A stretch of 64,000 bases of DNA from Acidobacterium sp. (GTDB lineage Bacteria; Acidobacteriota; Terriglobia; Terriglobales; Acidobacteriaceae). Numbering within the stretch: position 1 is the stretch's first letter; every line of letters starts with the position of its first letter. The notes beneath the pieces were generated by a model that was not told where the DNA came from, did not search any database, and saw nothing but the letters and a program-made list of their open reading frames with translations. Positions 19,359-28,074 of the stretch are shown here, piece by piece. A program made the position numbers and the translations under genes. The stretch is taken from the NCBI GenBank assembly GCA_003166955.1, contig PMUI01000050.1, forward strand, positions 44,718 through 108,717. Reading direction: 5' to 3'.

Positions 19359-19618
19359 TTTCCCCTCATTTCCCGGTTATGGCGCGTTGGCAACGGAAGC
19401 CTTACCCGAAGCCAGGGCCGCTCAGTACGGGCTCTCCCTTGGCGGAAATGCTGTCGTTCCGTGGGGACTTCGGTGCAGAACGATCAAGGGCGGGGCCAGT
19501 GACTACAAAACAGATGCGAAGCGATCTTCGCTTCTCTCAGCATACCTTGTCCGCCCCGACTTTCCTAATCGTTTCCTTCTGTCCCTGGGCACCATTCACC
19601 GTTGTCCCTGGCGACGCA
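19359..19618. other. Non-coding gap upstream of the cold-shock gene
   Basis: About 260 bp between the divergent omega-like gene and the cold-shock promoter. A 7-bp hairpin (GAAGCGA-TCT-TCGCTTC) lies at 19518-19534. I see no convincing gene or known RNA here. Confidence 0.4.
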
Positions 19619-19627
19619 TGCTATAGT
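19619..19627 (+). promoter_or_regulatory. Extended -10 promoter of the cold-shock gene
   Basis: TGCTATAGT is an extended -10 element (TG-N-TATAGT). A possible TTGTCC -35 lies 14 bases upstream, which is short, as tolerated by extended -10 promoters. It would give a 5' leader of about 100 bases before the cold-shock ATG, the length typical of csp mRNAs whose leaders regulate translation by temperature. Confidence 0.45.
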
Positions 19628-19737
19628 CAACCTGATCGTCGAATCCGACATGGTGTTCTTGCCTGTTCCTGCGCTTCGCTTGACCTGCAAAATTCCACAT
19701 TGAGTTCAGCGATACACCACGATTAAGGAACATGGTT

Positions 19738-19941
19738 ATGGAACAGGGAACAGTGAAGTGGTTTAACGACGCCAAGGGCTTCGGCTTTCTGAGCCGCACC
19801 AACGGCGAAGATGTCTTCGTGCACTACTCGGCAATTCAGACCAACGGCGGATTCCGCTCGCTGCAGGAAGGCCAGGCGGTCCAGTTTAACGTGGTCAAGG
19901 GGCCCAAGGGCCTGCAGGCCGAGAACGTCACGGCCGTCTAA
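19738..19941 (+). CDS. Cold-shock domain protein (CspA family)
   Basis: A 67-residue single-stranded RNA/DNA-binding protein. Both RNP motifs are present: KGFGFL (RNP1) and DVFVHYSAI (RNP2), within the usual opening [14 protein letters not shown]. Members melt RNA secondary structure and act as chaperones or antiterminators. AAGGAA sits 7 bases before the ATG used; an ATG six bases earlier would leave only one base of spacing, so the shorter form is preferred. A promoter about 110 bp upstream and a hairpin terminator downstream make it a single-gene transcription unit. Confidence 0.95.
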   Translation: MEQGTVKWFNDAKGFGFLSRTNGEDVFVHYSAIQTNGGFRSLQEGQAVQFNVVKGPKGLQAENVTAV

Positions 19942-19958
19942 GTTCTGATCGGCAATCG

Positions 19959-19995
19959 ACGGGAAGACACTTGGCCCCAGGGCCGCTCTTCCCGT
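19959..19995 (+). terminator. Hairpin after the cold-shock gene
   Basis: ACGGGAAGA pairs with TCTTCCCGT across a 19-base loop that itself can fold (GGCCC/GGGCC). It lies 17 bp past the stop codon and is followed by TCCTT. The T-tract is poor, so it may be a weak terminator or an mRNA-stabilising end. Confidence 0.55.
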
Positions 19996-20081
19996 TCCTT
20001 CGCTGCAGCAGCATACCGCTTCGAGCTCGGAACACCTTCCCACACGAAGGCCGAACGTGGTCCGCGGCCCCGTGCTCGCAG

Positions 20082-20366
20082 TTATCCCTGCTTCTTCCCC
20101 TTCTTCCTCGCCGCCTGCCTTACCCAGTACTGAAACTCATCCGCGTACAGCTCGCCATCCAGATCCGCCACCCGCTGCTGCATTCGCGCCTGCGCATCCC
20201 CAATGGCCTGGTTGTAGATGGCCGGCCCAATGTCCTCAAGGAAAAAATCCAGCAGCAATGCCGCGCGTAAATCCCCGATCGGCTCTCGAATCTCCTCCTC
20301 GAAGTACTTTTTGATCGACGCAATTGCCTCCGCGCGTTTCTCCTTCGACAGCTCTATCGTCACCAT
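20082..20366 (-). CDS. DUF2164 family protein
   Basis: A 94-residue cytoplasmic protein of the DUF2164 type, recognised from the opening IELSKEKRAEAIASIKKYFEEE followed by LRAALLLDFFLEDIGPAIYNQAI and a C-terminal helix ending in a lysine-rich tail. The family has no established function; it is helical and usually 80-95 residues, which supports this ATG over an in-frame start 37 codons earlier. A GGAGG lies 11 bases upstream, which is far. It is divergent from the DUF3857 gene; nothing in the context suggests a role. Confidence 0.75.
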   Translation of the reverse strand: MVTIELSKEKRAEAIASIKKYFEEEIREPIGDLRAALLLDFFLEDIGPAIYNQAIGDAQARMQQRVADLDGELYADEFQYWVRQAARKKGKKQG

Positions 20367-20523
20367 GGCCCCGCACGCCTCCGGTCCGAGCTTACATCGC
20401 GCCGGCCTCCCCGCAGCCTCACCTTCACCACGCTCCAGCGCCCACTTACCCGCCGCTGGTAACTCCTTCCTTAACACCGAAAGGGACTGGTAATCCTGGC
20501 TGATCGTATTAAGCTACCCGGTT

Positions 20524-23500
20524 ATGTTCCGCTCGACTGTTCTCACGGCCCTGGCCGCACTGCTTCTGCCACTCGCCTGCCCCGCACAAACGCCCGCCAA
20601 AGCCGCGACGCCCAGCTCCTTCCCCGACGAAGCCCTCGTCTTCGAGCGCTCGGAAACAACGTATCGCATGCACGCCGATGGCACCGGCGAACGCGACATC
20701 CACGTCCTCCTCCGGGTTCAGTCCCAGGGTGCGGCGCAGCGGTTCGGCGTTCTCTCCTTCGGCTACGCCTCCGCTAATGAAACGCCCGTTATCAAGCTCG
20801 TCCGCGTACACAAGCCCGACGGCGCCACTGTGGACACGCCCGCCTCCGACGCCATCGAAATGCCGGCTGCCGTCACCCGCGAAGCGCCCCTCTACAGCGA
20901 TCTCAAAGAGAAGCACCTGCCCGTCCGCTCACTCTCGGCCGGCGATACCCTCGAGTACGAAGTCCAGATCTCCATCGACAAGGCGGAAGCCCCTGGCCAG
21001 TTCTGGGGCGCGCAGCACTTTACCGCGCCTGGATCCATCATCGTCCTCGCGGAAATCCTGAACCTCGAGGTGCCCGACGGCAAATACATCCAGGTCTGGA
21101 GCCCCAACCACAAGCCCGTCATCTCCGAGCACGACGGCCTCCGCACCTACACCTGGAATGTTCCGCAGCTCGTCACTGCCCCGAAGAGCAACGGCGAAGA
21201 CGCCACTGCGCCCAAAGCTCCCAAAGACCCCGACGAAGACGCCGACGGCCGCAAACTGCCCTCCGTCGCCTGGACCACTTTCCATAGCTGGGCCGAAGTC
21301 GGCGACTGGTACCGCGGCCTTGCGCTCAGCCAGGCGCAGCCCACCGACGCTCTCCGCGCCCGCGCCGCCGACCTGACCAAAGACGCAAAGACTCCCGAAG
21401 ACCAGGTCCGTGCCCTCTATCAGTTTGTCTCCACCAAAACCCGCTATGTCGGCATCGACTTCGGCGTTGGCCGCTATCAGCCGCACTCCGCAGCCGAAGT
21501 GCTCGCCAACCAATACGGCGACTGCAAGGACAAGGACACGCTCCTCGAAGCTCTGCTGCGCGCCAAAGGATTCACCACCGCGCCCGCACTCATAGGCACC
21601 GGCATCGCGCCCGTCCCCGAGGTGCCCTCGCCCGCCGTCTTCAATCACGTCATCACCACCGTCAACCTGCCCGACCGCCGCATCTGGCTCGACAGCACAC
21701 CCACCGTCGCGCCTTACCGCTATCTCAGCGCCGTGATTCGCGACCAGAAAGCCCTCGTCATCCCCGCCAACGCGCCCGCGGAACTGGCCTCTACACCAGC
21801 CGACGCGCCCTATCCCTTCAGCGCCCACTTCACCGCTGACGCCACCCTTGACGCCGAAGGCAAGCTCACCGGCCGCGTCGTCGCCAGCTATCGCGATGAC
21901 GACGAGATCCTTGTCCGCGCTATCGCTGCCACCGTCGCCCCCGCCGACCTCGACAAAGCCTCGCAGTATCTCGCCGCCAGCAACGGCTTCGGCGGGACCA
22001 CCAGCGCGACACACTTCACCAACGCCGGTGACGATTCCGTGCCCATGGTCATTTCCTATGACTACGCCAAACACCCCTATGGCGACTGGGACGGCCTCCG
22101 GATCGTGCCCCTGTTTCCCGCGCTCGAATTCCCCACACTCGCGAGCGATTCCGCCGAGCCCGAGGAGGACATTCAGCTCGGCGCCCCCCGCACCCTCGTC
22201 GCGACCTCTACCATCAAGCTGCCCGATGGCTATCGCGCTGACCCGCCCGATCCCATCCACGTCAAAACCGACTTCGCCACCTTCGACAAGACCTACCGCT
22301 TCGACGGCAAACAGCTCATCGCCGATCGCACCGTCGTCATTCTCAAAAGCAAGCTCCCCAAGGCCGACTGGAAGCGCTACCAGACCTTCACCAAAGACGC
22401 CAGTCTCGAAGACGAAAACTGGATCCAGCTCATCCAGCCGCAGAAAATCTCCATCGCCGTCTCCAAATCGCCATCGGGCGCGACTCCGCCGCCCCCGTCC
22501 GCACCCTCCGCTTCAACCGCCGCCACCGGATCTAAAACCGTAACCGTTCATAACCTGCCGCTCACATCCCCCAGTGCGGCCCCGCCTGAATCCACTGCCC
22601 CCGACAACGCCTCCGTTGCCGACCTCATGAAGCTCGCACAGGATCGCCTGCGCGCCGGAGACTTAGGCGGCGCGAAAGAAACCCTCGACAAGGTGAAGGC
22701 CAAAGATCCGAATCAGGAATATCTGTGGAGTATGTATGGCAGCATTGCCATGATGGAGCGCAACGATACCGAGGCCAAAGCCGACCTCCGCAAGGAGCTC
22801 ACCGCCCACCCCGATAACTCGTTCGCCGCCGGCGCCCTCGCCGCCGCTCAGGCCACGGGCGGCGACACCGTCGGTGCTCGCCAGACCCTCCAGCAATTTC
22901 TTGACCAACATTCCGACCTGCGCCTCTCCCTCTATCTCGCCTCGCTGCAGAACGCCGCACACGACTACAACGCCGCGCTCAAAACCCTCCAGGCGGCCGC
23001 AGCCCAGAATCCCGGCGACCGCCACATCCAGGTTCAGATCGGCAGTACCCTCCTGCTCCTCAATCGCAAAGAAGAAGCGGCCGCCGTCGCCAAAGGTGTT
23101 CTCGACGGCACGGACGACCCCGAGCTGCTGAACAATGCCGCGTATTCGCTCAGCGAAACCGGCCTCGATCTCCCCATGGCGGAAGACGCCTCGCGCCGCG
23201 CCGTTGCCAGCCTCGAGCAGAAGAGCACCACCATGGCCGCTGCGGAAACCAACAGCAAATCCTTCGCCGAAGCCAACCTCCTCATCGCTTCATGGGACAC
23301 CCTGGGCTGGATCCTTTTTCGTGAACACAAATACGAAATGGCCCGGCAGTTCATCGAGCCCGCCTGGCGCGCCGGTCTGCACGCCGAGGTCGGCGATCAT
23401 CTCGGTCGGGTCGACGAAGCCCTTGGCCTGAAACGCGAGGCACTCACCGCCTACGCCTTTGCCGCCGACGCCCTCACCCGCAACGACACGCCCGACGTCC

Positions 23501-23865
23501 GCGGCCAGATCAACGACAGCGTCGACCGCCTCAGGGCCGCCGACGTAAGAGAGTTGCCGCTGGCCGGAGCCCTTAATCTCCAGGATCTGCGGACTTATAA
23601 AGTTCCTCGCCCCGCGGACGAAAAAGGCTGGGGCACCTTCCGTCTCGAAATCACCACTGCAGGTGTGATCGACTCGCAGCAGATGACCGGCGAGCACCCG
23701 CTCACCGCCGTCAAGAAAACCGTCGACGCCATGAAGTTTCCCGAACTGCTGCCGCCCGACTCCAAAGCCCACCTGCTCCGCAGCGCCGTAGTCAGCTGCT
23801 CCGTCGGCAACACCTGCGAGGTCGTCCTCGTCCCCGACGGCGGCCTCCAAACCGAACAGCAATAG
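20524..23865 (+). CDS. Secreted DUF3857 / transglutaminase-like / TPR protein
   Basis: A 1113-residue exported protein (signal peptide MFRSTVLTALAALLLPLACPA). Residues about 45-230 form a DUF3857 domain (YEVQISIDKAEAPGQF). A transglutaminase-like core follows with a complete catalytic triad: Cys334 in YGDCKDKDT, His375 in FNHVI and Asp390 in WLDST. A proline/serine-rich linker (about residues 650-690) leads to a TPR-like helical region (about 700-1010). The C-terminal 80 residues (GTFRLEITTAGVIDSQQM onward) look like a compact TonB_C-like fold. Related DUF3857 proteins are common in Acidobacteriota and Bacteroidota, and their substrates are unknown. The intact triad suggests protease or cross-linking activity in the periplasm. 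It stands alone, with the next gene 155 bp away. Confidence 0.85.
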   Translation: MFRSTVLTALAALLLPLACPAQTPAKAATPSSFPDEALVFERSETTYRMHADGTGERDIHVLLRVQSQGAAQRFGVLSFGYASANETPVIKLVRVHKPDGATVDTPASDAIEMPAAVTREAPLYSDLKEKHLPVRSLSAGDTLEYEVQISIDKAEAPGQFWGAQHFTAPGSIIVLAEILNLEVPDGKYIQVWSPNHKPVISEHDGLRTYTWNVPQLVTAPKSNGEDATAPKAPKDPDEDADGRKLPSVAWTTFHSWAEVGDWYRGLALSQAQPTDALRARAADLTKDAKTPEDQVRALYQFVSTKTRYVGIDFGVGRYQPHSAAEVLANQYGDCKDKDTLLEALLRAKGFTTAPALIGTGIAPVPEVPSPAVFNHVITTVNLPDRRIWLDSTPTVAPYRYLSAVIRDQKALVIPANAPAELASTPADAPYPFSAHFTADATLDAEGKLTGRVVASYRDDDEILVRAIAATVAPADLDKASQYLAASNGFGGTTSATHFTNAGDDSVPMVISYDYAKHPYGDWDGLRIVPLFPALEFPTLASDSAEPEEDIQLGAPRTLVATSTIKLPDGYRADPPDPIHVKTDFATFDKTYRFDGKQLIADRTVVILKSKLPKADWKRYQTFTKDASLEDENWIQLIQPQKISIAVSKSPSGATPPPPSAPSASTAATGSKTVTVHNLPLTSPSAAPPESTAPDNASVADLMKLAQDRLRAGDLGGAKETLDKVKAKDPNQEYLWSMYGSIAMMERNDTEAKADLRKELTAHPDNSFAAGALAAAQATGGDTVGARQTLQQFLDQHSDLRLSLYLASLQNAAHDYNAALKTLQAAAAQNPGDRHIQVQIGSTLLLLNRKEEAAAVAKGVLDGTDDPELLNNAAYSLSETGLDLPMAEDASRRAVASLEQKSTTMAAAETNSKSFAEANLLIASWDTLGWILFREHKYEMARQFIEPAWRAGLHAEVGDHLGRVDEALGLKREALTAYAFAADALTRNDTPDVRGQINDSVDRLRAADVRELPLAGALNLQDLRTYKVPRPADEKGWGTFRLEITTAGVIDSQQMTGEHPLTAVKKTVDAMKFPELLPPDSKAHLLRSAVVSCSVGNTCEVVLVPDGGLQTEQQ

Positions 23866-24020
23866 CCAGCCACCCAAAAACAGCGGTGACCTGCGGCACA
23901 CCCCCCAACCCCGGCCCAACCTTATAGTGAACCTGACAGTGAACCGGGACCTCGCCGTCTGCCCGGCGAGGGCTCCGCCGTTCGATCCGGAACGGCTCGC
24001 CCGGCACGAAGGCCCGCGCC

Positions 24021-26465
24021 ATGCTCCACCTGTTCCAGGAAATTCGCTACGCTCTGCGCCAGCTGCTGCGCAACCCTGGTTTCGCTGTGCTCGCCGTCGT
24101 TACTCTCGCCCTCGCCATCGGCGCCAACAGCACCATCTTCAGCTGGATTCGCGCCACCCTCCTCAACCCCGTCCCCGGCGGCAGCGACACCGGCCGCATG
24201 ATCACCATCACCCGCGGCGAGCGCAACGAACATCCCACCCCGCCCTTCTCGTACCCCGACTACGCCGACCTCCGCGACAACACCAAAACTCTCTCCGGCC
24301 TCCTCGGCTATCACGACGACTACATGGCCATCACCGGCATCGGCAAGCCGGAGCGCATCTATGGCGCGCTGGTCTCCGCGAATTACTTCGATGTCCTCGG
24401 AGTGCATCCGCATCTCGGCCGTCTGCTGCTCTCGTCGAAGGAAACGGAGCAGGGGGGCCAGGCCGAAGTCGTCCTCAACTACGACCTCTGGCGCAACCAC
24501 TTCGGCGGCGATCGCTCCATCCTCGGCCGCATCGTGCAGATCAATCTCCACCCCTACACCATCGTCGGCGTCGCCCCCAAAGGCTTTCATGGATGCAAGA
24601 CCGGCCTCCGCGCCGACGTCTGGATCCCCCTTGGCATGACGCATCAGGTCTGGGGCTGGCCCGCCCTCGACGATCGCAGCGCCTCCTGGCTCAACGTGCT
24701 CGGCACCCTCGCCCCCGGCGTCGATCGGCGCCAGGCCGACAACGAGCTCAACGTCCTCATGCAGCGCATCGTCAGCGAGTACGCCACCTCGCATCAGGGC
24801 AACAACAACCTCTCCACCGATCCGCTGTGGCGCTCGCCCTTCGGCGCCAACGTCTACTTCGCCGGAACCCTGCCCATCCTCCTGGCGCTGGCCGCCGTGC
24901 TCCTCATCCTCGCCTGCGCTAACGTCGCGAACCTCCTCCTTGTCCGCGCCGTCTCGCGCCGCCGCGAGTTCGCCATCCGCCTCTCCATGGGCTGCGGCCG
25001 CGTTCGTCTCGTCCGCCAGCTCATGATCGAAAGCCTCCTCATCTCCCTTGCCGGCGCCGGCGTTGCCGTCCTCGTCACCCTCTGGACCGCGCGGACCATG
25101 TCGGCCTTCCTGCCGCCCACCACGCTGCCCCTCGACCTCGACGGCCGCGTCGATGCCTCCGTCCTCCTCATCACCGTCGTGGTCTCCCTCGTCACTGCCG
25201 TCGTCTCGGGTCTCATTCCCGCCCTGCGCGCCTCGCGTCTCTCGCCCATGGACGTCCTGAAAGACGAAGCCCTCTCGACCTCTGCCGGCCTCGGTCGCTC
25301 GCGCCTCGCTGCCGCGCTCGTCATCGCGCAGATCGCACTCTCCACCGTGTTGCTCACCTGCGCCGGCCTCTTCGTCCGCAGCCTCAACCAGGCCCAGCTC
25401 GGTGACCCCGGTTTCGACCCGGCCCACACCCTGCTCGCCACCTTCGACCTCGACCCCATGGGCTACTCTGCCGCCAATGGCATCGAGTTCCAGCGCCAGC
25501 TGCTCACCAAACTCCAGGCCCTCCCCGGCGTTCGCTCCGCCACCCTCGCCGACTTCTCCCCGCTCAGCTTCACCATCCACTCCAACGGAGTCCGGCCTGA
25601 AGGCTACGTCCCGCAGCCGCATGAAAACATCGAGCCCGACCGCGGCAACGTTGGACCCGGCTACCTCACCACGCTCCGCACACCGCTCCTTGCCGGCCGC
25701 GACTTCACCGGTGAGGACCGCGACAACACCCAGCCCGTCATCATCGTCAACCAGGCCTTCGTCGACCGCTACTGGAGCGTCCCGGACAAGGATGCCCTCG
25801 GCAAGCAGGTCCAGATGTGGGGAAAGTGGCGCACCGTCACCGGAGTCGCTGCCAACGGCAGATACCGACGCCTCGTTTACGATCCCACGCCGTTGGTCCT
25901 CGTGCCGCTCTGGCAGAGCTATCGCAGCGAAGTCATCATCCACCTGCGCGTCGCCGGTGACCCGCTCGCGTACACCACCGCCGTCCAGCAGACCCTCGCC
26001 GCCCTCAACCCCGACCTGCCGCTTTACAACATCACCACGCTGCAGGGCAACATGAAAATGGGCAACGTCTTTGAGCGCATCGTCGTCGCCTTCGCCGGAT
26101 CCTTCGGCATCCTCGCGCTCCTGCTCGCCACCGTCGGCCTTTACGGCGTCGTCGCCTACACCACCAAACAGCGCACCCACGAAATCGGCATCCGCATCGC
26201 CCTCGGCGCCGAAAAGTCCACCATCTTCCGCCAGGTCCTCACCCAGGGACTCCGCCTCACCCTCGCCGGCGTCGTTGCAGGTCTCGCCATCTCGCTGCTC
26301 CTCACTCGATTCCTGCGCAGCCTCCTCTACGGCATCGACGTGACCGACTGGCCCACCCTCGCCACGGTCGTTCTCGTCCTCTCCCTCGTCGCCCTGCTCG
26401 CCAGCTATCTCCCCGCCTGGCGCGCCACCCGCGTTCTGCCCATGGTCGCGTTGCGGCACGAGTAA
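24021..26465 (+). CDS. ADOP-family MacB-like permease (ABC transporter permease, no N-terminal helical domain)
   Basis: An 814-residue membrane protein with the duplicated FtsX/MacB permease layout characteristic of Acidobacterial duplicated orphan permeases. The opening IRYALRQLLRNPGFAVLAVV and first helix (LALAIGANSTIFSW) are followed by a MacB periplasmic domain, three helices near residues 285-410, a second periplasmic domain and a last helix trio ending YLPAWRATRVLPMVALRHE. No ATPase gene is adjacent, as usual for these orphan permeases. Unlike two other copies here, it lacks the N-terminal ~80-residue domain. AAGG lies 8 bases before the ATG. Two direct copies of AGTGAACC occur at 23926 and 23938 upstream. 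Export or stress-related roles are proposed for the family but unproven. Confidence 0.9.
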   Translation: MLHLFQEIRYALRQLLRNPGFAVLAVVTLALAIGANSTIFSWIRATLLNPVPGGSDTGRMITITRGERNEHPTPPFSYPDYADLRDNTKTLSGLLGYHDDYMAITGIGKPERIYGALVSANYFDVLGVHPHLGRLLLSSKETEQGGQAEVVLNYDLWRNHFGGDRSILGRIVQINLHPYTIVGVAPKGFHGCKTGLRADVWIPLGMTHQVWGWPALDDRSASWLNVLGTLAPGVDRRQADNELNVLMQRIVSEYATSHQGNNNLSTDPLWRSPFGANVYFAGTLPILLALAAVLLILACANVANLLLVRAVSRRREFAIRLSMGCGRVRLVRQLMIESLLISLAGAGVAVLVTLWTARTMSAFLPPTTLPLDLDGRVDASVLLITVVVSLVTAVVSGLIPALRASRLSPMDVLKDEALSTSAGLGRSRLAAALVIAQIALSTVLLTCAGLFVRSLNQAQLGDPGFDPAHTLLATFDLDPMGYSAANGIEFQRQLLTKLQALPGVRSATLADFSPLSFTIHSNGVRPEGYVPQPHENIEPDRGNVGPGYLTTLRTPLLAGRDFTGEDRDNTQPVIIVNQAFVDRYWSVPDKDALGKQVQMWGKWRTVTGVAANGRYRRLVYDPTPLVLVPLWQSYRSEVIIHLRVAGDPLAYTTAVQQTLAALNPDLPLYNITTLQGNMKMGNVFERIVVAFAGSFGILALLLATVGLYGVVAYTTKQRTHEIGIRIALGAEKSTIFRQVLTQGLRLTLAGVVAGLAISLLLTRFLRSLLYGIDVTDWPTLATVVLVLSLVALLASYLPAWRATRVLPMVALRHE

Positions 26466-26789
26466 ACGGCCAAGAGGAGAGATTTCCGCGCGGAGTCCGA
26501 GCCGAAACCACAAGGTCGCCTTCGTTGTTACTTCTGTTTTCTCGTGGCGTTTCTTGGCCGCATCCGGATTCCGCCCTCCGCGCTAACCTGGACTCAACCC
26601 ACGTCTCGCTTGCGCCGCGGCGTATCGAACGGTTCGTGGGGCCTCGAGGCTCCGCCCAGCCGGGGTCCCATCGTGCCCGGTTTTGGCACGATGGGGTGGC
26701 AGCGCGGAGCCTCACTAATTTGCCTGTATGTTTCCGGGGTGCCCGGTCTGAGCTATCCGCTGTTCGCAATCCGCTAACCGCGTGATCCG
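26466..26789. other. Gap between convergent genes holding a long hairpin
   Basis: 324 bp without a convincing gene between the ADOP permease and the DsbD-alpha-like gene. The only clear structure is the 11-bp stem described at 26667-26695. Confidence 0.45.
26667..26695. repeat. 11-bp-stem hairpin between convergent genes
   Basis: CCCATCGTGCC pairs perfectly with GGCACGATGGG around a seven-base loop (CGGTTTT), with a T-G wobble extending the stem. There is no T-tract on either side, so it is not a typical intrinsic terminator. It could block convergent transcription or be a REP-like palindromic unit. Confidence 0.55.
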
Positions 26790-27287
26790 TCACTGTTCGA
26801 TGACGTCAATTTCCACGGGCAGAGTGCGCGGCGGAAAGCACGTGTTCGTGTCGCACGCCTGATAGCGCAGCCCACCCTCCAGCAGATGGTCCCCGCGCGC
26901 CGCTGTCAGGTGCATCTTCAGCACAAATTCGCCGTTGTACACGCTCAGCTTCTGCGCCGGATCCGCCGGAAACGCGTAATCCACGCCTTCCGGAAAATCG
27001 ACCGAAGCAATCTTCACGCCCGCAGGCTCGGCCTCCACCAGGTCCGTCCGGATCAGGCTCTTCTGCCGCGGCACATGCGAGTTGATGTGCAGCCCTTCGT
27101 TGATGCGGAAGTGCATCTCGATGGTCTGCGGCTTTCCCGCCTGCAGCGTTACCTGCTGCGGATAGAGAAAATGCACCAGCTGCGGCGGATTGCCGCCCTC
27201 GCTGCCCGGCGTCTGCCACGGCAGTTTCTGTGCCGCGCCGCTCAACAGCGCCGCCACAAAAGCCACCGCCGCAGTTACAAATTTCAC
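26790..27287 (-). CDS. Secreted DsbD N-terminal (alpha) domain-like protein
   Basis: A 165-residue exported protein made only of a domain like the periplasmic N-terminal domain of DsbD. That domain passes electrons from the membrane part of DsbD to periplasmic thiol partners. The diagnostic motif is YQACDTNTCFPPRTLPVEI near the C-terminus, with two cysteines six residues apart. The signal segment is VTAAVAFVAALLSG. The GTG start overlaps the TGA of the upstream tlpA-like gene as GTGA, and GGAG lies 7 bases upstream, so translation is coupled. There is no DsbD membrane domain here, so its electron donor must be encoded elsewhere or be the upstream thioredoxin-like protein. Confidence 0.8.
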   Translation of the reverse strand: MKFVTAAVAFVAALLSGAAQKLPWQTPGSEGGNPPQLVHFLYPQQVTLQAGKPQTIEMHFRINEGLHINSHVPRQKSLIRTDLVEAEPAGVKIASVDFPEGVDYAFPADPAQKLSVYNGEFVLKMHLTAARGDHLLEGGLRYQACDTNTCFPPRTLPVEIDVIEQ

Positions 27288-27985
27288 GAAGCCGCTCCAC
27301 TGCCAATGGCCTTTTTGATGTCCGCCTCGATCACCTCGCGCGGAGCCAGGCCGTAGGTCGACGCGACAATCTTCCCGTTCCGGTCGATGAAGAACGTCGT
27401 CGGCATCGCGTCGATGCCCCATTTGTCCTCCACCGCATCCTCACCCAGCACGATCGGGTAATTCATGTGCATCTTCGCCACAAAATCCGCGATGTCCCGC
27501 TTCTGCGTGAACAGTTTCGCCGGGTCCTCCTTGTCCAGATCGTCCGTCGAGACGCCGATGATCTCCAGCCCCTGGCTCGCGTACTGATCGTGCAGCTTCT
27601 CGAACCAGGGAATCTCCACTTTGCACGGCCCGCACCACGTCGCCCAGAAATCGACCACCAGCGGCCGACCCTTGTAGCTCGCCAGCGAGACCTTGTTGCC
27701 CTGCAGATCGGGCAGCGTGAATCCGGGAGCAATCTTTCCGTTGAGCGCCGTTGAATTCTCCCCGTCGCCCGCTGTCGCGCTAGCGTCGGGCGCCTCAGGG
27801 CTCGCCCCCGCCGCGGCGTTGTCCGGCACCAGCGTCATCTGCAGCGCCTGCTGCCGGGCCCGCTCCGCCTTCCGGCGATGCTCATAATTGATCACTCCCG
27901 CTGCAATCATCAGCGCCAGAGCCGTCACCATCGCCGTCAGAACTAAAATGTTGCGCCGCAAATTCGCTGTTCCTCGTTCCCTCAT
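27284..27985 (-). CDS. TlpA/ResA-like membrane-anchored thioredoxin
   Basis: A 233-residue protein with one N-terminal membrane anchor (about residues 12-32, NILVLTAMVTALALMIAAG) and a thioredoxin-fold domain from about residue 85. The active site is FWATWCGPCK, with Cys118 and Cys121, and the cis-proline region AMPTTFFID follows. TlpA/ResA proteins reduce disulfides in exported proteins, classically during cytochrome c maturation. The next gene starts inside its stop codon (GTGA) and encodes a DsbD-alpha-like protein, so the pair probably forms one periplasmic thiol-exchange unit. It is divergent from kdsD, with a 90-bp shared upstream region. Confidence 0.92.
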   Translation of the reverse strand: MRERGTANLRRNILVLTAMVTALALMIAAGVINYEHRRKAERARQQALQMTLVPDNAAAGASPEAPDASATAGDGENSTALNGKIAPGFTLPDLQGNKVSLASYKGRPLVVDFWATWCGPCKVEIPWFEKLHDQYASQGLEIIGVSTDDLDKEDPAKLFTQKRDIADFVAKMHMNYPIVLGEDAVEDKWGIDAMPTTFFIDRNGKIVASTYGLAPREVIEADIKKAIGSGAAS

Positions 27986-28074
27986 TCTACAAGCGGCCCC
28001 GCGCTTCTCGCAGCGGTGCGAACCGGCCGCCGTGTGGTGGTAGCATCAGGAGTTTCAGAGCCCCGAGCGAGTCA

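Noticed and set aside
23922-26513. Long open frame of about 860 codons antisense to an ADOP permease
   Set aside because: Low-complexity Glu/Gly/Asp-rich translation with no family motif; the ADOP gene on the other strand is unmistakable.
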